A stretch of 64,000 nucleotides of DNA. It comes from Pedobacter changchengzhani (GTDB lineage: Bacteria > Bacteroidota > Bacteroidia > Sphingobacteriales > Sphingobacteriaceae). Shown one piece after another: positions 1 through 9,523 of this stretch. The notes beneath the pieces are model-generated. The model saw nothing but the letters and a program-made list of their open reading frames with translations. It was not told the origin of the DNA and did no database searches. The stretch spans positions 62,001 through 126,000 of the forward strand of contig NZ_SJCY01000007.1 in NCBI RefSeq assembly GCF_004354365.1. Direction: 5' to 3'. The position numbers were made by a program, and so were the translations under genes. Position 1 is the stretch's first letter, and the number at the start of each line of letters is the position of its first letter.

Positions 1-141
1 TGCAGCAACAAGAGGCATAACTAAATCGTTTACCACGCTATCTATAATTTTACCAAATGCACCACCGATGATTACACCGATAGCCAAATCCATTACATTG
101 CCTTTAATGGCAAACTCTTTAAATTCCTTTACAAAACCCAT
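1..141 (-). CDS. mscL: Large-conductance mechanosensitive channel MscL (partial, N-terminus)
   Basis: The reverse strand from an ATG at 141 encodes the first 47 residues, starting [20 protein letters not shown], and runs off the left edge of the window. The amphipathic N-terminal helix followed by the glycine-rich first membrane helix ([14 protein letters not shown], then the conserved [10 protein letters not shown]) is diagnostic of MscL, the homopentameric inner-membrane valve that releases solutes on hypo-osmotic shock. The gene is divergent from rpoN, and the 167 bases between them must hold both promoters. The C-terminal half cannot be judged from this window. Confidence 0.93.
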   Translation of the reverse strand, partial: MGFVKEFKEFAIKGNVMDLAIGVIIGGAFGKIIDSVVNDLVMPLVAA

Positions 142-272
142 AGTTAATTAAAATTTAGTTTATTTATCATAAATGTAGTAAAGATTCAACTATATTCAAA
201 TATTCTAGTAAAATTACACGTTTATCATTCAGCCAAATGAAGCATTGCAAAGAAAATTTGAAATGATTTGTT

Positions 273-280
273 TATTTTTG
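273..280 (+). promoter_or_regulatory. Putative -7 box for rpoN
   Basis: The octamer TATTTTTG matches the Bacteroidota -7 consensus TAnnTTTG and lies 28 bases before the rpoN start codon. No good TTTG -33 element sits at the usual spacing; the nearest TTG is about 25 bases upstream. The call rests on the -7 box and its position only. Confidence 0.4.
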
Positions 281-308
281 TCTCAATTCCTTATTTTTTT
301 TTTAAAAT

Positions 309-1784
309 ATGTTAAAGCAACACCTACAACAAAAATTATTACAAAAGTTATCACCGCAGCAAATACAGTTTATTAAACTTTTGCAGGTGCCAACGGTTGC
401 TTTAGATACTCGAATTAAAGAAGAGCTGGAAGAAAACCCGGCTTTAGAAGACCCAAGTTTAATGACTGCCGAAGAACCGAAAGGCGAGTACGATGATTTA
501 AACGACACATCTGATGATTATGACAGCTCGGCAAATGAAACCAGCAGCACTGATGAGTTTAATGTAGATGACTACCTACAAGACGACAATACCAACGATT
601 ATAGCACCAATTATAACAATAGCGACGACGATGAGGAGAAGAAAGAAACGCCAATTGCTATTGAAATCACTTTTTTCGAAAGTTTACAAGAACAGTTGGA
701 TTTAACACCCCTATCGGATGAAGATTTTATTATTGGAAAGCAAATTATTGGCAGTTTAGATGATGATGGCTATCTACGCCGCCCGCTAACTTCGATGATT
801 GATGATTTGGCTTTCTCTCAAAATGTAATGGTTGAGGAAGCTGATGTTTTGGAAATATTACGTTTAATACAAAGTTTTGACCCTCCGGGGATAGGCGCGC
901 GCGATTTAAAAGAATGTTTGTTAATACAGCTTAAAAGAAAGGATGCCAATAACCCAATAATTGTAAAGGCAATGAATATTGTTGAAAATTATTTGGATGA
1001 ATTTACACGCAAACATTACGATAAATTAGAGAAAAGTTTAGGTTTAGACAGTGAGGAACTGAAAGAAGTTGTAAACGAGATTTTACGTTTAAACCCGAAA
1101 CCCGGTGATGCTAATCAGGTTACTACCAAGCAGATGCAGATTATTCCCGATTTTCACATCAGCAATAATGAAAATGTACTAACGTTAACCCTCAACTCAA
1201 AAAATGCACCGGAGTTAAAGGTAAGTCGTTCGTATCAAGAAATGTTCGAGCACTATGATAAATCTTCGGCGAAAGACAAAAAACTTAAAGAAGCGGTTCA
1301 ATTTGTAAAAATGAAGCTCGATTCTGCCCGATGGTTTATTGATGCAATAAAGCAACGCCAACAAACTTTGCTAAAAACCATGAATGCAATTATGCATTAT
1401 CAGTACGAATATTTTTTAACTGCTGATGAACGCAAAATGCGACCAATGATTTTGAAAGATATTGCCGATAAAATCGATATGGATATTTCTACCGTATCGA
1501 GAGTTGCAAATTCTAAATATGTACAGACAGAGTTTGGTACTTTTTTACTAAAATCTTTTTTCTCTGAAGCCATTCAAACCGAAAACGGCGAAGAGGTTTC
1601 TAACAAAGAAGTTAAAAAAATTCTTGAAGATTGTATTGGCAACGAAGATAAACGCAAACCTTTAGCCGATGAAAAACTAACCGATATTTTGAAAGAAAAA
1701 GGATATAACATTGCCAGACGAACGGTTGCTAAATACCGCGAACAAATGAATATACCGGTGGCTAGACTTAGGAAAGAACTTTAA
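309..1784 (+). CDS. rpoN: RNA polymerase sigma-54 factor RpoN
   Basis: This 491-residue protein directs RNA polymerase to -24/-12 promoters and needs AAA+ activators to melt DNA. The N-terminal 50 residues form the glutamine/leucine-rich activator-interacting region I (QQKLLQKLSPQQIQFIKLLQ). An acidic Asp/Ser/Asn-rich region II follows (about 55-115), then the core-binding domain, the HTH region, and the RpoN box ARRTVAKYR near residues 470-480, which reads the -24 element. Length and domain order are normal for the family. It starts with ATG at 309, directly after an A/T-rich leader, and stands alone. No bacterial enhancer-binding protein is encoded in this window. Confidence 0.97.
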   Translation: MLKQHLQQKLLQKLSPQQIQFIKLLQVPTVALDTRIKEELEENPALEDPSLMTAEEPKGEYDDLNDTSDDYDSSANETSSTDEFNVDDYLQDDNTNDYSTNYNNSDDDEEKKETPIAIEITFFESLQEQLDLTPLSDEDFIIGKQIIGSLDDDGYLRRPLTSMIDDLAFSQNVMVEEADVLEILRLIQSFDPPGIGARDLKECLLIQLKRKDANNPIIVKAMNIVENYLDEFTRKHYDKLEKSLGLDSEELKEVVNEILRLNPKPGDANQVTTKQMQIIPDFHISNNENVLTLTLNSKNAPELKVSRSYQEMFEHYDKSSAKDKKLKEAVQFVKMKLDSARWFIDAIKQRQQTLLKTMNAIMHYQYEYFLTADERKMRPMILKDIADKIDMDISTVSRVANSKYVQTEFGTFLLKSFFSEAIQTENGEEVSNKEVKKILEDCIGNEDKRKPLADEKLTDILKEKGYNIARRTVAKYREQMNIPVARLRKEL

Positions 1785-1816
1785 TTAGTTGGTTAGGTGG
1801 TTAGTTGGCTAGGTGG
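1785..1816. repeat. Two tandem 16-bp repeats after rpoN
   Basis: TTAGTTGGTTAGGTGG is followed directly by TTAGTTGGCTAGGTGG, one mismatch apart, and then by a partial third unit (TTGGTTA). The repeat starts at the base after the rpoN stop codon and lies between convergent genes. Its function is unknown; slippage-prone tandem repeats of this kind are common in intergenic DNA. Confidence 0.7.
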
Positions 1817-1863
1817 TTGGTTATACCCTAATCCAAACAACAAAAAACCAAAAAAACTAAAAG

Positions 1864-2874
1864 CTACCACATTTTAATATAAGACGGTACTTTATAAATA
1901 TTGTTGAGTAGCAAACCCAAAACAATTTCATGACTTCCGTTACTTACTTGATTAAGATCTGAAGTGGTGAAATCATAAGAATACGTTAAATTGACCATTT
2001 TCCCGATATTAAACCCAATCATTCCGGCAAAAGAATCATCTTTACGATAACTTCCACCTAACCAAAAGCGATCTTTAAAAGCCACTTTCATATTTAAATC
2101 GAACGAAACTGGCGCCGGCTGAACGTATTTCACCAACACTGACGGGATTGCAGCAATTTCATTATCAATAAAAAATTTATAACCAACAGTGGCAAAATAA
2201 TGAGGCACTTCTTTGCCAGTATTGTAATCACTTGTGCTTGTAAAACTTAATTTTTGAGGTAGAATTTGTTGTGCCGAAACGCCAGCAAAAAGTCTAGCGC
2301 CGTACAACCATACGCCCAAACTTAAATCTGGCTTAGTTTGGTTTACAATAGTTCTAGAAATTGCTGGATCATTTGCGTATTCAAAACTCAGTGCATTCAC
2401 ATTTAACGAAATATTTGAAATACCACCTGCAACACCCACAGATAAATTAAAATTATTACTTAATTGCAAATGATAGGCATAAGTTAAGTTAACATCCGTG
2501 GTAGAAATTGGGCCCGCCTTATCTACAACAGCTGTAACGCCCACACCATGGTGTGCTGGCGACGATGTATAATTTTGCGTGTAATTTCTATCCATCGGGT
2601 TTCCTGTTTGTTCTGGAAAAGATGTCAGCGCATTGCTCCATAATTGTTGATCGCCGAGCGCCCAACTTACTGATGCAAATGACGTTTGAGGTGAGCCATT
2701 TATACCTGCCCACTGTTTACGAAAACCACCTTTAAAATCTACATAATTATCTATACCCGATAGCGCTGGATTTAGCAAATATTGATTAAATATATACTGC
2801 GTATATTGTGGTTTTTGCTGTGCGTAAGCTTGCGCACTAAAAAACAAAATGAATATGGTGGCTAATTTTTTCAA
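1864..2874 (-). CDS. Type IX secretion system membrane protein, PorP/SprF family
   Basis: A 336-residue predicted outer-membrane beta-barrel protein with a signal peptide ending near AQAYAQQ. The family signature follows at once (PQYTQYIFNQYLLNPALSGI, then DFKGGFRKQWAGINGSP). PorP/SprF proteins pair with large surface adhesins carrying gliding-type C-terminal domains and help export or anchor them. The preceding gene encodes exactly such a protein, and its stop codon directly abuts this start. The start codon at 2874 is TTG (TTGAAAAAATTAGCC), with no ATG at the junction, so translation probably couples to the upstream gene. Confidence 0.93.
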   Translation of the reverse strand: MKKLATIFILFFSAQAYAQQKPQYTQYIFNQYLLNPALSGIDNYVDFKGGFRKQWAGINGSPQTSFASVSWALGDQQLWSNALTSFPEQTGNPMDRNYTQNYTSSPAHHGVGVTAVVDKAGPISTTDVNLTYAYHLQLSNNFNLSVGVAGGISNISLNVNALSFEYANDPAISRTIVNQTKPDLSLGVWLYGARLFAGVSAQQILPQKLSFTSTSDYNTGKEVPHYFATVGYKFFIDNEIAAIPSVLVKYVQPAPVSFDLNMKVAFKDRFWLGGSYRKDDSFAGMIGFNIGKMVNLTYSYDFTTSDLNQVSNGSHEIVLGLLLNNIYKVPSYIKMW

Positions 2875-5800
2875 TTATCTTATTATGGTTAGTGGGCCCG
2901 AAATATTTTTTCTCCCATTTTTTGGGCTTATTAAAAAGTAGTAAACGCCAACAGGTAACGCCGAGCCCATATAATTTCCATCAAAGGGAACGGAATAACC
3001 TTTACTAAAAAACACCCTCACGCCATCTCTGTTAAATACTTCTACTGTGGCATTAGGGTAAGTTTCTAAATATTTAATGTTCCAAACATCATTTATGCCA
3101 TCGCCGTTAGGCGTAAAAGTATTGGGCGGTGTTACCCCTTCTAACACTTTTACAGTTACCTTACTGGTAGCTGTACAACCTAAATCGGTGGTTGCCGTTA
3201 ATGTATATTGGGTATCTTGTTCGGGCGAGGCAATTGGATTTAAAACATTCGGATTATTCAACCCCTCTACCGGTAACCACGAAAATACAAGATTATTTCC
3301 ACTTGCAACAGCCGGTATTGGAATTTCTCCACCAGCAAGAATATAAAGTGTTTCGCCAGCATCTGCAGTTGGTGATGCATTAACGGTAATGCTTTGTGTT
3401 ATTGATGATGAACAACCATTATCGGCATTAAAAAGATATGTAATATTATGTGTGCCAACGCCTGCTAATTTTGGATTAAATTTTCCATCGATACTCATCC
3501 CATTTGCATCACTTGAGTAAGTGCCATCACCAGGTATCCCCGAGGTTTCCGTGGATTGAGTGATCATTACCTGACCATCGTTTTCGCAAATTGGATTGAT
3601 AGCAGAAAAACTTAAAATTGGCGATGCTTTTAATGCTACGGCTTTACTAATAAAGCTCGAACATACAGTGCCAGAAAATGCTTTTAAAGCAACATTAAAA
3701 GTTTTTGTACTTGGCGTGCCGAACGATTGGTAGTTTAAAAGAATTTCTGGTGGAATTGGCGCAGTGAAAGTTTCGAAGTTGGTTGGGTCATTATCAAAAT
3801 CTTTATAAACTTCTATCCTAGTAATGCTTCCGAAATCTACTGTCGATGTATTTTTGATAACGATAGGGTTATTGCCACACAAAGAATTTATAGACTGATC
3901 TAAAATATCAAAATTAGCCATTGGATTTGATCCATTAACGGTAAAACTTTGCGTTTTTACTGAAATACAACCACTGGCATTGGTAATAGTTAAGGTAACA
4001 TTATAAATATCCGCTTTTGTATAAGTGTGCGTCCCATCTTTATCAGTCGAAGTATTAACACCATTTCCTGGCGATTGTGTATCACCGAAATCCCACAAAT
4101 AAGTAAATCCAGTGTTAGTGCCATCAACATCTGTGGAGGTATTTATAAATTTAGCAGTTCCATCATTTAAGCAGATATTGGGCATTGTAAAGTTAGCCGA
4201 CGGTAGCTCAGTCACTTCAACAGACTTTGAAAATACATTACTTTCACAGCCCGTTTCGGATGTTGTGGTTAAGGTAATAGTGTAAGTTCCTGTTGCTGTG
4301 TATTTGTGTACAAAAGGAAGTGCATCTGTTCTATCTTCGTTGGTTCCATCACCGAAAACCCAGTGCCATGTTTTAATTAATGCTGTAGGAATTTCTGCCG
4401 TGCGAATTGAAGATTGATCCGTAATTACAAGATCAGTATTGACACATGTTTTATCGAAAGCAAGAAAACTTGAAACTGGAACAGGATTGATCGTTATACT
4501 TTTAGAAACAGCATCAGCATAACAGCCTAAGGTAGATTTTGCAATAAGCGAAACCTCGTAAACGCCCGGCTGTGCAAACTGGTGTTTCGGATTTTGATCT
4601 GTAGAGGTAGTACCATCTTTAAAATCCCAAAGCCAACCGATAACGCTCGCATTTGGTTCATCGGTAGTACTTTGATCGGTAAAAGAAATCGCAGCTTGCT
4701 CACAACCAGAATCCGCTACATCAAACTTAGCGATTGGTAAACTATAAACAATAAAAACATAATTTGTTGTTAAATCTCCACTTACGCAGGTAGAAGCATT
4801 TGTAGGCACATGCGCATCAACCTTTAAATGATGTTCGCCTACTACGTTGTAAGTTTTGCCTACATTATACCGATAAACGTAAAGCGTCTGTCCATTAATT
4901 ACTTTAACTTCTGGTGTCGGATTCAAAATTTCTTCGGGTGCTTCACCATCCAAAGTCCAAACAATTTTATCAGGTTGATAAGTCAAATTTACTTTAAGAT
5001 CCAATTTAGTACCTACACAGCCGTTTTGGTTTTCTTCGTTTTTCGAATCATTTACTACAGTTAAAAAATTGTTGGCGGCTAAGTTTGTCCCTGCAGAATA
5101 GCCGTAAGATTCTACACTACCAAAACCATACGCAATGGCGTTAAATCCATCATCAGCAGAAAGTGTTAAACTGGTAGCAGTTACTGGAATTTGCGTATAG
5201 GAATAGTTAGCATTGCCGGCCAACGGCGACCAAGTTGTAGATGGCGCAGTTCCGTTAATTTTAAAGCTAGCTGTTTTATTGGCCCTAATTAATACGTTAA
5301 TGTACTTGGCTGTGATATTTTCTAAATTTGAGGAGAAAACCGTTACATTGCTAATATTAAACTCTATTGGATTCAGGATTACCATTTCCGGATCGCCTTC
5401 TGCACTGCCACCACTTGCCGAAGAGCAAGCCTGGGTTAACGAATATTGAGCAACACTAATTAATTTATCGGCGGTAATGTAAGTAGATGAAGTTAACTGG
5501 CCACTTTCGATAAAAGCACCTTTATTTATAACCTGCGTTGAGCCATTAAAAGTAACACTGGTGTTATCTTCTTGCGCCATAATTCTTACAATGCAACGCC
5601 TGCCGAAAAAAGGAACTATACCATAGGTTTTGCCCCAGCTAACCGTTGGGTAAAGTTGTTGAAATATTGGATCTTGTGAACCGGTGCAAACAATGCCAAT
5701 TACCGATGAACCAGAAAATGCAGCAAACCTTTTACACGAGGATGTAGCAGCATCTGTTTCTACATAAACGCCTGTAATATCTGGTGTACCACGTGGTAAA

Positions 5801-6396
5801 TACTCATAAACATCGCCAGGATTAGCTAAATTTACTTTAATGATGTTTCCACTTTTTTCGTGTATATTAACAGTAGTATTCGGCTCTACACCAACCAACG
5901 TTAAGTAATTACTCCCGCCTGGGGTTTGGGTAAAATTCATGGAGTAATAGGTTTGCCCCAATGTTTCGAAAGGCAAAATTAACGATGCGGCAGATCTGGC
6001 CTTACCATAAATGTGGGTATATGCAGAAACTTTTGGCTTTCCATCAGTTACTTTAATATGAATACCCCTATTGATAATGTTTTGGTTTGCCTCGTTTTTA
6101 TTTACATAAGCATTGGTACGGGGCACATCAAACTGCACGGCCGTATTTGCCGGAATAGTTTTGGTTGAGGAAAATGAACCGGCGCTCACCGTTACTTCAG
6201 AAGTTTGTTTGGCGGTAACAAAAATTGCAATTTGACCAAGATATACTACATTATCTCTATCCACACTAGGTTCGTGCGTAGGAAAGACACTCCAAAAATC
6301 AGTACCCTCGTTAGAAATATTTTGGGCAACTGTTTTGGTGAATGAAAGAATACATAAGAGGAGCGTAACTAGCAACCACGATCTTTTCATCAACAT
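2875..6396 (-). CDS. PKD-domain surface protein with gliding-type type IX C-terminal domain
   Basis: This 1173-residue secreted protein has a signal peptide (about 1-25). An N-terminal region resembling the IgGFc-binding-protein N-terminal domain begins at GTDFWSVFPT. Several PKD-like domains follow (for example WLWDFKDGTTSTDQNPKHQF, WHWVFGDGTN and YLWDFGDTQS). The protein ends in a gliding-type C-terminal domain (NTFTPNGDGINDVWNI, then VEVFNRDGVRVF and GVYYFLI), the sorting signal for type IX secretion. The partner SprF-like gene follows with no gap, so the two form a secretion pair. The likely role is surface adhesion, gliding or matrix binding; the ligand is unknown. ATG at 6396 or the ATG two codons later (6390) may be the true start. 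Confidence 0.9.
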   Translation of the reverse strand: MLMKRSWLLVTLLLCILSFTKTVAQNISNEGTDFWSVFPTHEPSVDRDNVVYLGQIAIFVTAKQTSEVTVSAGSFSSTKTIPANTAVQFDVPRTNAYVNKNEANQNIINRGIHIKVTDGKPKVSAYTHIYGKARSAASLILPFETLGQTYYSMNFTQTPGGSNYLTLVGVEPNTTVNIHEKSGNIIKVNLANPGDVYEYLPRGTPDITGVYVETDAATSSCKRFAAFSGSSVIGIVCTGSQDPIFQQLYPTVSWGKTYGIVPFFGRRCIVRIMAQEDNTSVTFNGSTQVINKGAFIESGQLTSSTYITADKLISVAQYSLTQACSSASGGSAEGDPEMVILNPIEFNISNVTVFSSNLENITAKYINVLIRANKTASFKINGTAPSTTWSPLAGNANYSYTQIPVTATSLTLSADDGFNAIAYGFGSVESYGYSAGTNLAANNFLTVVNDSKNEENQNGCVGTKLDLKVNLTYQPDKIVWTLDGEAPEEILNPTPEVKVINGQTLYVYRYNVGKTYNVVGEHHLKVDAHVPTNASTCVSGDLTTNYVFIVYSLPIAKFDVADSGCEQAAISFTDQSTTDEPNASVIGWLWDFKDGTTSTDQNPKHQFAQPGVYEVSLIAKSTLGCYADAVSKSITINPVPVSSFLAFDKTCVNTDLVITDQSSIRTAEIPTALIKTWHWVFGDGTNEDRTDALPFVHKYTATGTYTITLTTTSETGCESNVFSKSVEVTELPSANFTMPNICLNDGTAKFINTSTDVDGTNTGFTYLWDFGDTQSPGNGVNTSTDKDGTHTYTKADIYNVTLTITNASGCISVKTQSFTVNGSNPMANFDILDQSINSLCGNNPIVIKNTSTVDFGSITRIEVYKDFDNDPTNFETFTAPIPPEILLNYQSFGTPSTKTFNVALKAFSGTVCSSFISKAVALKASPILSFSAINPICENDGQVMITQSTETSGIPGDGTYSSDANGMSIDGKFNPKLAGVGTHNITYLFNADNGCSSSITQSITVNASPTADAGETLYILAGGEIPIPAVASGNNLVFSWLPVEGLNNPNVLNPIASPEQDTQYTLTATTDLGCTATSKVTVKVLEGVTPPNTFTPNGDGINDVWNIKYLETYPNATVEVFNRDGVRVFFSKGYSVPFDGNYMGSALPVGVYYFLISPKNGRKNISGPLTIIR

Positions 6397-6548
6397 TAGT
6401 TAAGCTTGGTAATATTTGGCATTAGTATATAAATAGAATGCAATATAACATTAATGCGAAAGAACAAGCACATCGTTACCAGAAATTAACCAAAAATATC
6501 AATTCTTGTATCATAAAAAATACAAACTGGTAAAAAATTCTAAAATTG

Positions 6549-6749
6549 TTAGTCAGCAGATTGATCGGCGCTTCCAAATTTCTCAGAGAAATTTTTTGCA
6601 TTTTCGTCTGCAAGTTCATCGTTATGGTCTTCAGTCTCTAAATTTTCATCCAATCGTTCATTCCACTTATCCAAACCAGATTGTTCAGATTCATTGCTTT
6701 CGATAATTGGATTTTGGCTTTCTTGAGGTTGGTTTTTTGGATCTTCCAT
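6549..6749 (-). CDS. Small acidic hydrophilic protein, function unknown
   Basis: A 66-residue protein rich in Glu, Asp, Asn and Gln (MEDPKNQPQESQNPIIESNE). It has no membrane segment, no cysteine and no recognised domain. It lies 49 bases downstream of tatA on the same strand and could be co-transcribed. Composition suggests an intrinsically disordered protein. It has an ATG start and is not a shadow of another gene, but I do not recognise the family. Confidence 0.55.
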   Translation of the reverse strand: MEDPKNQPQESQNPIIESNESEQSGLDKWNERLDENLETEDHNDELADENAKNFSEKFGSADQSAD

Positions 6750-6798
6750 GATAATAATTTAAAATTTAAACACTCATCTAAAACATTTGTTTCAAATA

Positions 6799-6930
6799 CT
6801 ACTCTGCCGGCGTTTCATTTTTACCAGATTCAAATTCTTTTTTCGATTTTCCGATTCCTCTTAAAAGCTCTGGAAGTTTTTTGCTTCCAAATAGCAAAAC
6901 AACCACAACTATGATTAATATAATTTCCAT
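6799..6930 (-). CDS. tatA: Twin-arginine translocase TatA/E family subunit (43 residues)
   Basis: A 43-residue ORF reads MEIILIIVVVVLLFGSKKLP, then ELLRGIGKSKKEFESG and ends NETPAE. This is the TatA architecture: a short N-terminal membrane helix, the hinge FGSKKLPEL with the invariant FG and LPEL, then a basic amphipathic helix (RGIGKSKKEF). TatA oligomers form the channel that exports folded proteins carrying twin-arginine signals. The ATG at 6930 and stop at 6799-6801 give a protein shorter than typical TatA (about 50-90), but the functional core is complete. The small acidic ORF lies 49 bases downstream. A Tat-type signal occurs elsewhere in the window on the MBL-fold protein at 57787-58686. 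Confidence 0.88.
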   Translation of the reverse strand: MEIILIIVVVVLLFGSKKLPELLRGIGKSKKEFESGKNETPAE

Positions 6931-7200
6931 TTCTTTTCTGTTTTGTTACAATATACGTTTTATTAACAGGAATCGATTTTACGAAGCGTTTTTCTTTTTA
7001 TTTTCAATTTACGCTTTTAAAATATTTTAATCCACTAAATTATTAAGCTAAAAAACCTTTGCTATGCCCTATTCGTATATACGCACGAAGATTCTGTTTT
7101 AGATGTAAATTATTGAATCAGTTTAATTAAATTATCGCTTAAACGTTATCTTTATAGTACAGCAAAAAAACAATTTTTTAGCATAAAAAACTTCAAAAAT

Positions 7201-7860
7201 ATGGCTACCGTTCAACAAATTAGATCAGCTTATATCGATTATGTTTTAACCAATAATGAGCAACCCAAATCGGTTTATAGTTTTGTAAAAAAGCTTAAAA
7301 TTCCTGAGGCAGATTTCTATCAATTTTATACCTCTTTTGAAAGTATTGAGAAAACCATTTGGTTTGAGTTAACATCAGAAACAATAAGTGCCCTTAAAGC
7401 GCAAGAAGTTTGGCCTCAATATTCCGCTCGAGAGAAAATACTAGCCTTTTTTTACAGCTACGTAGAACGGATGAAAAGCGATAGAAGTTTTATCATTTAT
7501 AGTTTAAAAAGCCACAAAGATAAATTTACCACGCCTGCTGTTTTAAGTGGTGCAAAATCTATTTTTCAAAATTTTGCCGATGAAATAATTAACGATGGTT
7601 TGGAAAGTGGCGAACTGGCCGAACGCCGTTTTTTGAGTAAGCGCTACAAAGATGCAGTTTGGTTACAATATGCGTTTATTCTTAATTTTTGGATAAATGA
7701 TGATAGCGTTGAATTTGAAAAAACTGATGAGGCCATTGAAAAAGGAATTAACGTAACGTTCGATTTGTTTCAACATTCTCCAATTGATAACTTATTAGAA
7801 TATGGCAAGTTTTTGAGCAGAAATGGAAACCTTAAAGAACGGATGGGATTTAGCATATAA
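7201..7860 (+). CDS. TetR-like regulator
   Basis: A 219-residue all-helical protein. The first 50 residues form a TetR-like HTH (residues about 5-50; SVYSFVKKLKIPEADFYQFY aligns with the recognition-helix region). The rest resembles a TetR C-terminal ligand-binding domain (ILAFFYSYVERMKSDRSFII). Its stop codon overlaps the start of the AarF-like kinase gene by one base, so they are translationally coupled and the regulator probably works with or on that gene. The ligand is unknown. The HTH is degenerate compared with classical TetR, so DNA binding is inferred rather than certain. Confidence 0.72.
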   Translation: MATVQQIRSAYIDYVLTNNEQPKSVYSFVKKLKIPEADFYQFYTSFESIEKTIWFELTSETISALKAQEVWPQYSAREKILAFFYSYVERMKSDRSFIIYSLKSHKDKFTTPAVLSGAKSIFQNFADEIINDGLESGELAERRFLSKRYKDAVWLQYAFILNFWINDDSVEFEKTDEAIEKGINVTFDLFQHSPIDNLLEYGKFLSRNGNLKERMGFSI

Positions 7861-9164
7861 TGAAGACACAAAAAAGTATTCCTACAACAAAAGTAGAACG
7901 CTCGGCAAAGTTTGTTAAAACAGGCTTTCAAATTGGTGGCAACTACATAAAACATTATTCTAAAAAGTTATTTAATCCTGATTTAGATCGATCGCAATTA
8001 AATGAAGATAACGCAACCGACATTTATCAATCATTAAGTGAGCTCAAAGGCAGTGCATTAAAAATTGCGCAAATGTTAAGTATGGATAAAAACATACTTC
8101 CAAAATCGTATGTAGATAAATTTACGCAATCGCAATACAATGCTCCTCCCCTTTCTGGCCCATTAATTGTGAGAACATTTACTAGAAATTTCGGCAAAAC
8201 GCCGCAAGAAATTTTTGATACCTTTAACATCAATTCTACAAACGCAGCATCGATTGGGCAAGTACACCAAGCCAGCTTAAACGGAAAGAAGTTAGCCGTT
8301 AAAATTCAATACCCAGGTGTTGGCGATAGTATTTCATCGGATTTGAATTTGGTAAAACCATTTGCTTTTAGGCTTTTGGGAATGGATGAACGAGAATTAG
8401 CGATCTACATTAAAGAAGTAGAAGAACGACTTTTAGAGGAGACAGATTACGAATTGGAAGTAAAACGATCGATTGAATTTACAGAAGCCTGCAAAAATTT
8501 ACCAAATATCGTTTTCCCAAGTTATTATCCAGAATTTTCTGCTAAGCGGATTATTACAATGGATTGGATTGAAGGGCAACATTTAAAAGAGTTTTTAAAT
8601 ACAAATCCCTCTCAAGAATTAAAAAATAAAATTGGTCAGGCACTTTGGGATTTTTATAATTTTCAGCAACACGAATTAAGGGCAGTTCACGCAGATCCAC
8701 ATCCCGGAAACTTTTTGATCACACCTGATGAAAACTTAGGCGTAATTGATTTTGGATGCATTAAAGAATTACCAGATGATTTTTATTACCCATTTTTCTC
8801 TCTTATTTCTAGCGATGTAATTAAGGATAAAGCTAAAACTATAGATGCATTTAGAAAACTAGACATGATTCATGCCGATGACACTGCACAGCAAGTTGAG
8901 TTTTACTATAAATCGTATAAAGAAATGATTGAGCTTTTTGCGAAGCCTTACACCAGTAATTCTTTCGATTTTGGTAAACCCGAATTTTTTACCAAATTAT
9001 ATGAATACGGCGAGAAAATATCTAAAATGCCCGAATTTAAGCAAGCCCGTGGGGTTAAGCATTTTATTTATGTAAACAGAACGAACTTCGGTTTATATAC
9101 AATTTTGCACGAATTAAATGCAGTTGTAAAAACCGATACTTACAAACCAAAGGTTTTGGTTTAA
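7860..9164 (+). CDS. AarF/ABC1/UbiB family atypical kinase
   Basis: A 434-residue member of the ABC1/ADCK family of atypical kinases or ATPases, linked in other organisms to quinone and lipid metabolism. The Ala-rich loop AASIGQVH, VAIK-type lysine (LAVKIQYPG), catalytic HADPHPGNF and metal-binding VIDFGCIKEL are all present. The family KxGQ motif appears as KIAQ (LKIAQMLSMDKN), a Gly to Ala change. The ATG at 7860 overlaps the TetR-like stop. There is no C-terminal membrane pair like that of E. coli UbiB, so a soluble or peripheral protein is likely. The substrate is unknown. Confidence 0.9.
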   Translation: MKTQKSIPTTKVERSAKFVKTGFQIGGNYIKHYSKKLFNPDLDRSQLNEDNATDIYQSLSELKGSALKIAQMLSMDKNILPKSYVDKFTQSQYNAPPLSGPLIVRTFTRNFGKTPQEIFDTFNINSTNAASIGQVHQASLNGKKLAVKIQYPGVGDSISSDLNLVKPFAFRLLGMDERELAIYIKEVEERLLEETDYELEVKRSIEFTEACKNLPNIVFPSYYPEFSAKRIITMDWIEGQHLKEFLNTNPSQELKNKIGQALWDFYNFQQHELRAVHADPHPGNFLITPDENLGVIDFGCIKELPDDFYYPFFSLISSDVIKDKAKTIDAFRKLDMIHADDTAQQVEFYYKSYKEMIELFAKPYTSNSFDFGKPEFFTKLYEYGEKISKMPEFKQARGVKHFIYVNRTNFGLYTILHELNAVVKTDTYKPKVLV

Positions 9165-9166
9165 GT

Positions 9167-9523
9167 TTAAGCGTTTTTTTTAACCACATCAACCATGTGG
9201 TCGAGATCAAATGGTTTTTCAATATAATCATCGGCATTGCAAGCAGCAGCCTGCTTCTCCAAATCTTTGGATGTAGATGTTAATATTGCCGGAAAATCTT
9301 CCGTTTGAGGATCTGATTTAAGGTTTTTAACCACTTCAGATCCCTTAACATTCCCTTTAATGTGGTCATCAATCACCACAACATCAGGATCAATTCTTTC
9401 TATATCATCAATTGGCTTCGTTGTTAAAGCAGGAATTACTTCAAATCCTTCTTCATCGAGTACATTTTCCATGATATTCAAAATATCCTCATTATCCTGT
9501 ACCAGAATAACCTTCTTCTTCAT
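9167..9523 (-). CDS. Single-domain response regulator (receiver only)
   Basis: A 118-residue CheY-like receiver with no output domain. It has the acidic pocket (QDNED near residues 9-13), phospho-acceptor Asp52 (VVVID), the switch Thr/Ser in ILTSTS and the conserved Lys103 (IEKPFD). It stops two bases beyond the end of the convergent AarF-like gene. No histidine kinase is encoded nearby, so it probably relays phosphate within a distant phosphorelay or acts by protein contacts. The ATG at 9523 gives a full-length domain. Confidence 0.93.
   Translation of the reverse strand: MKKKVILVQDNEDILNIMENVLDEEGFEVIPALTTKPIDDIERIDPDVVVIDDHIKGNVKGSEVVKNLKSDPQTEDFPAILTSTSKDLEKQAAACNADDYIEKPFDLDHMVDVVKKNA

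Noticed and set aside
4828-5064. Plus-strand ORFs inside the PKD protein gene
   Set aside because: They are antisense shadows of a well-supported long minus-strand gene, with no start context or recognisable domain.
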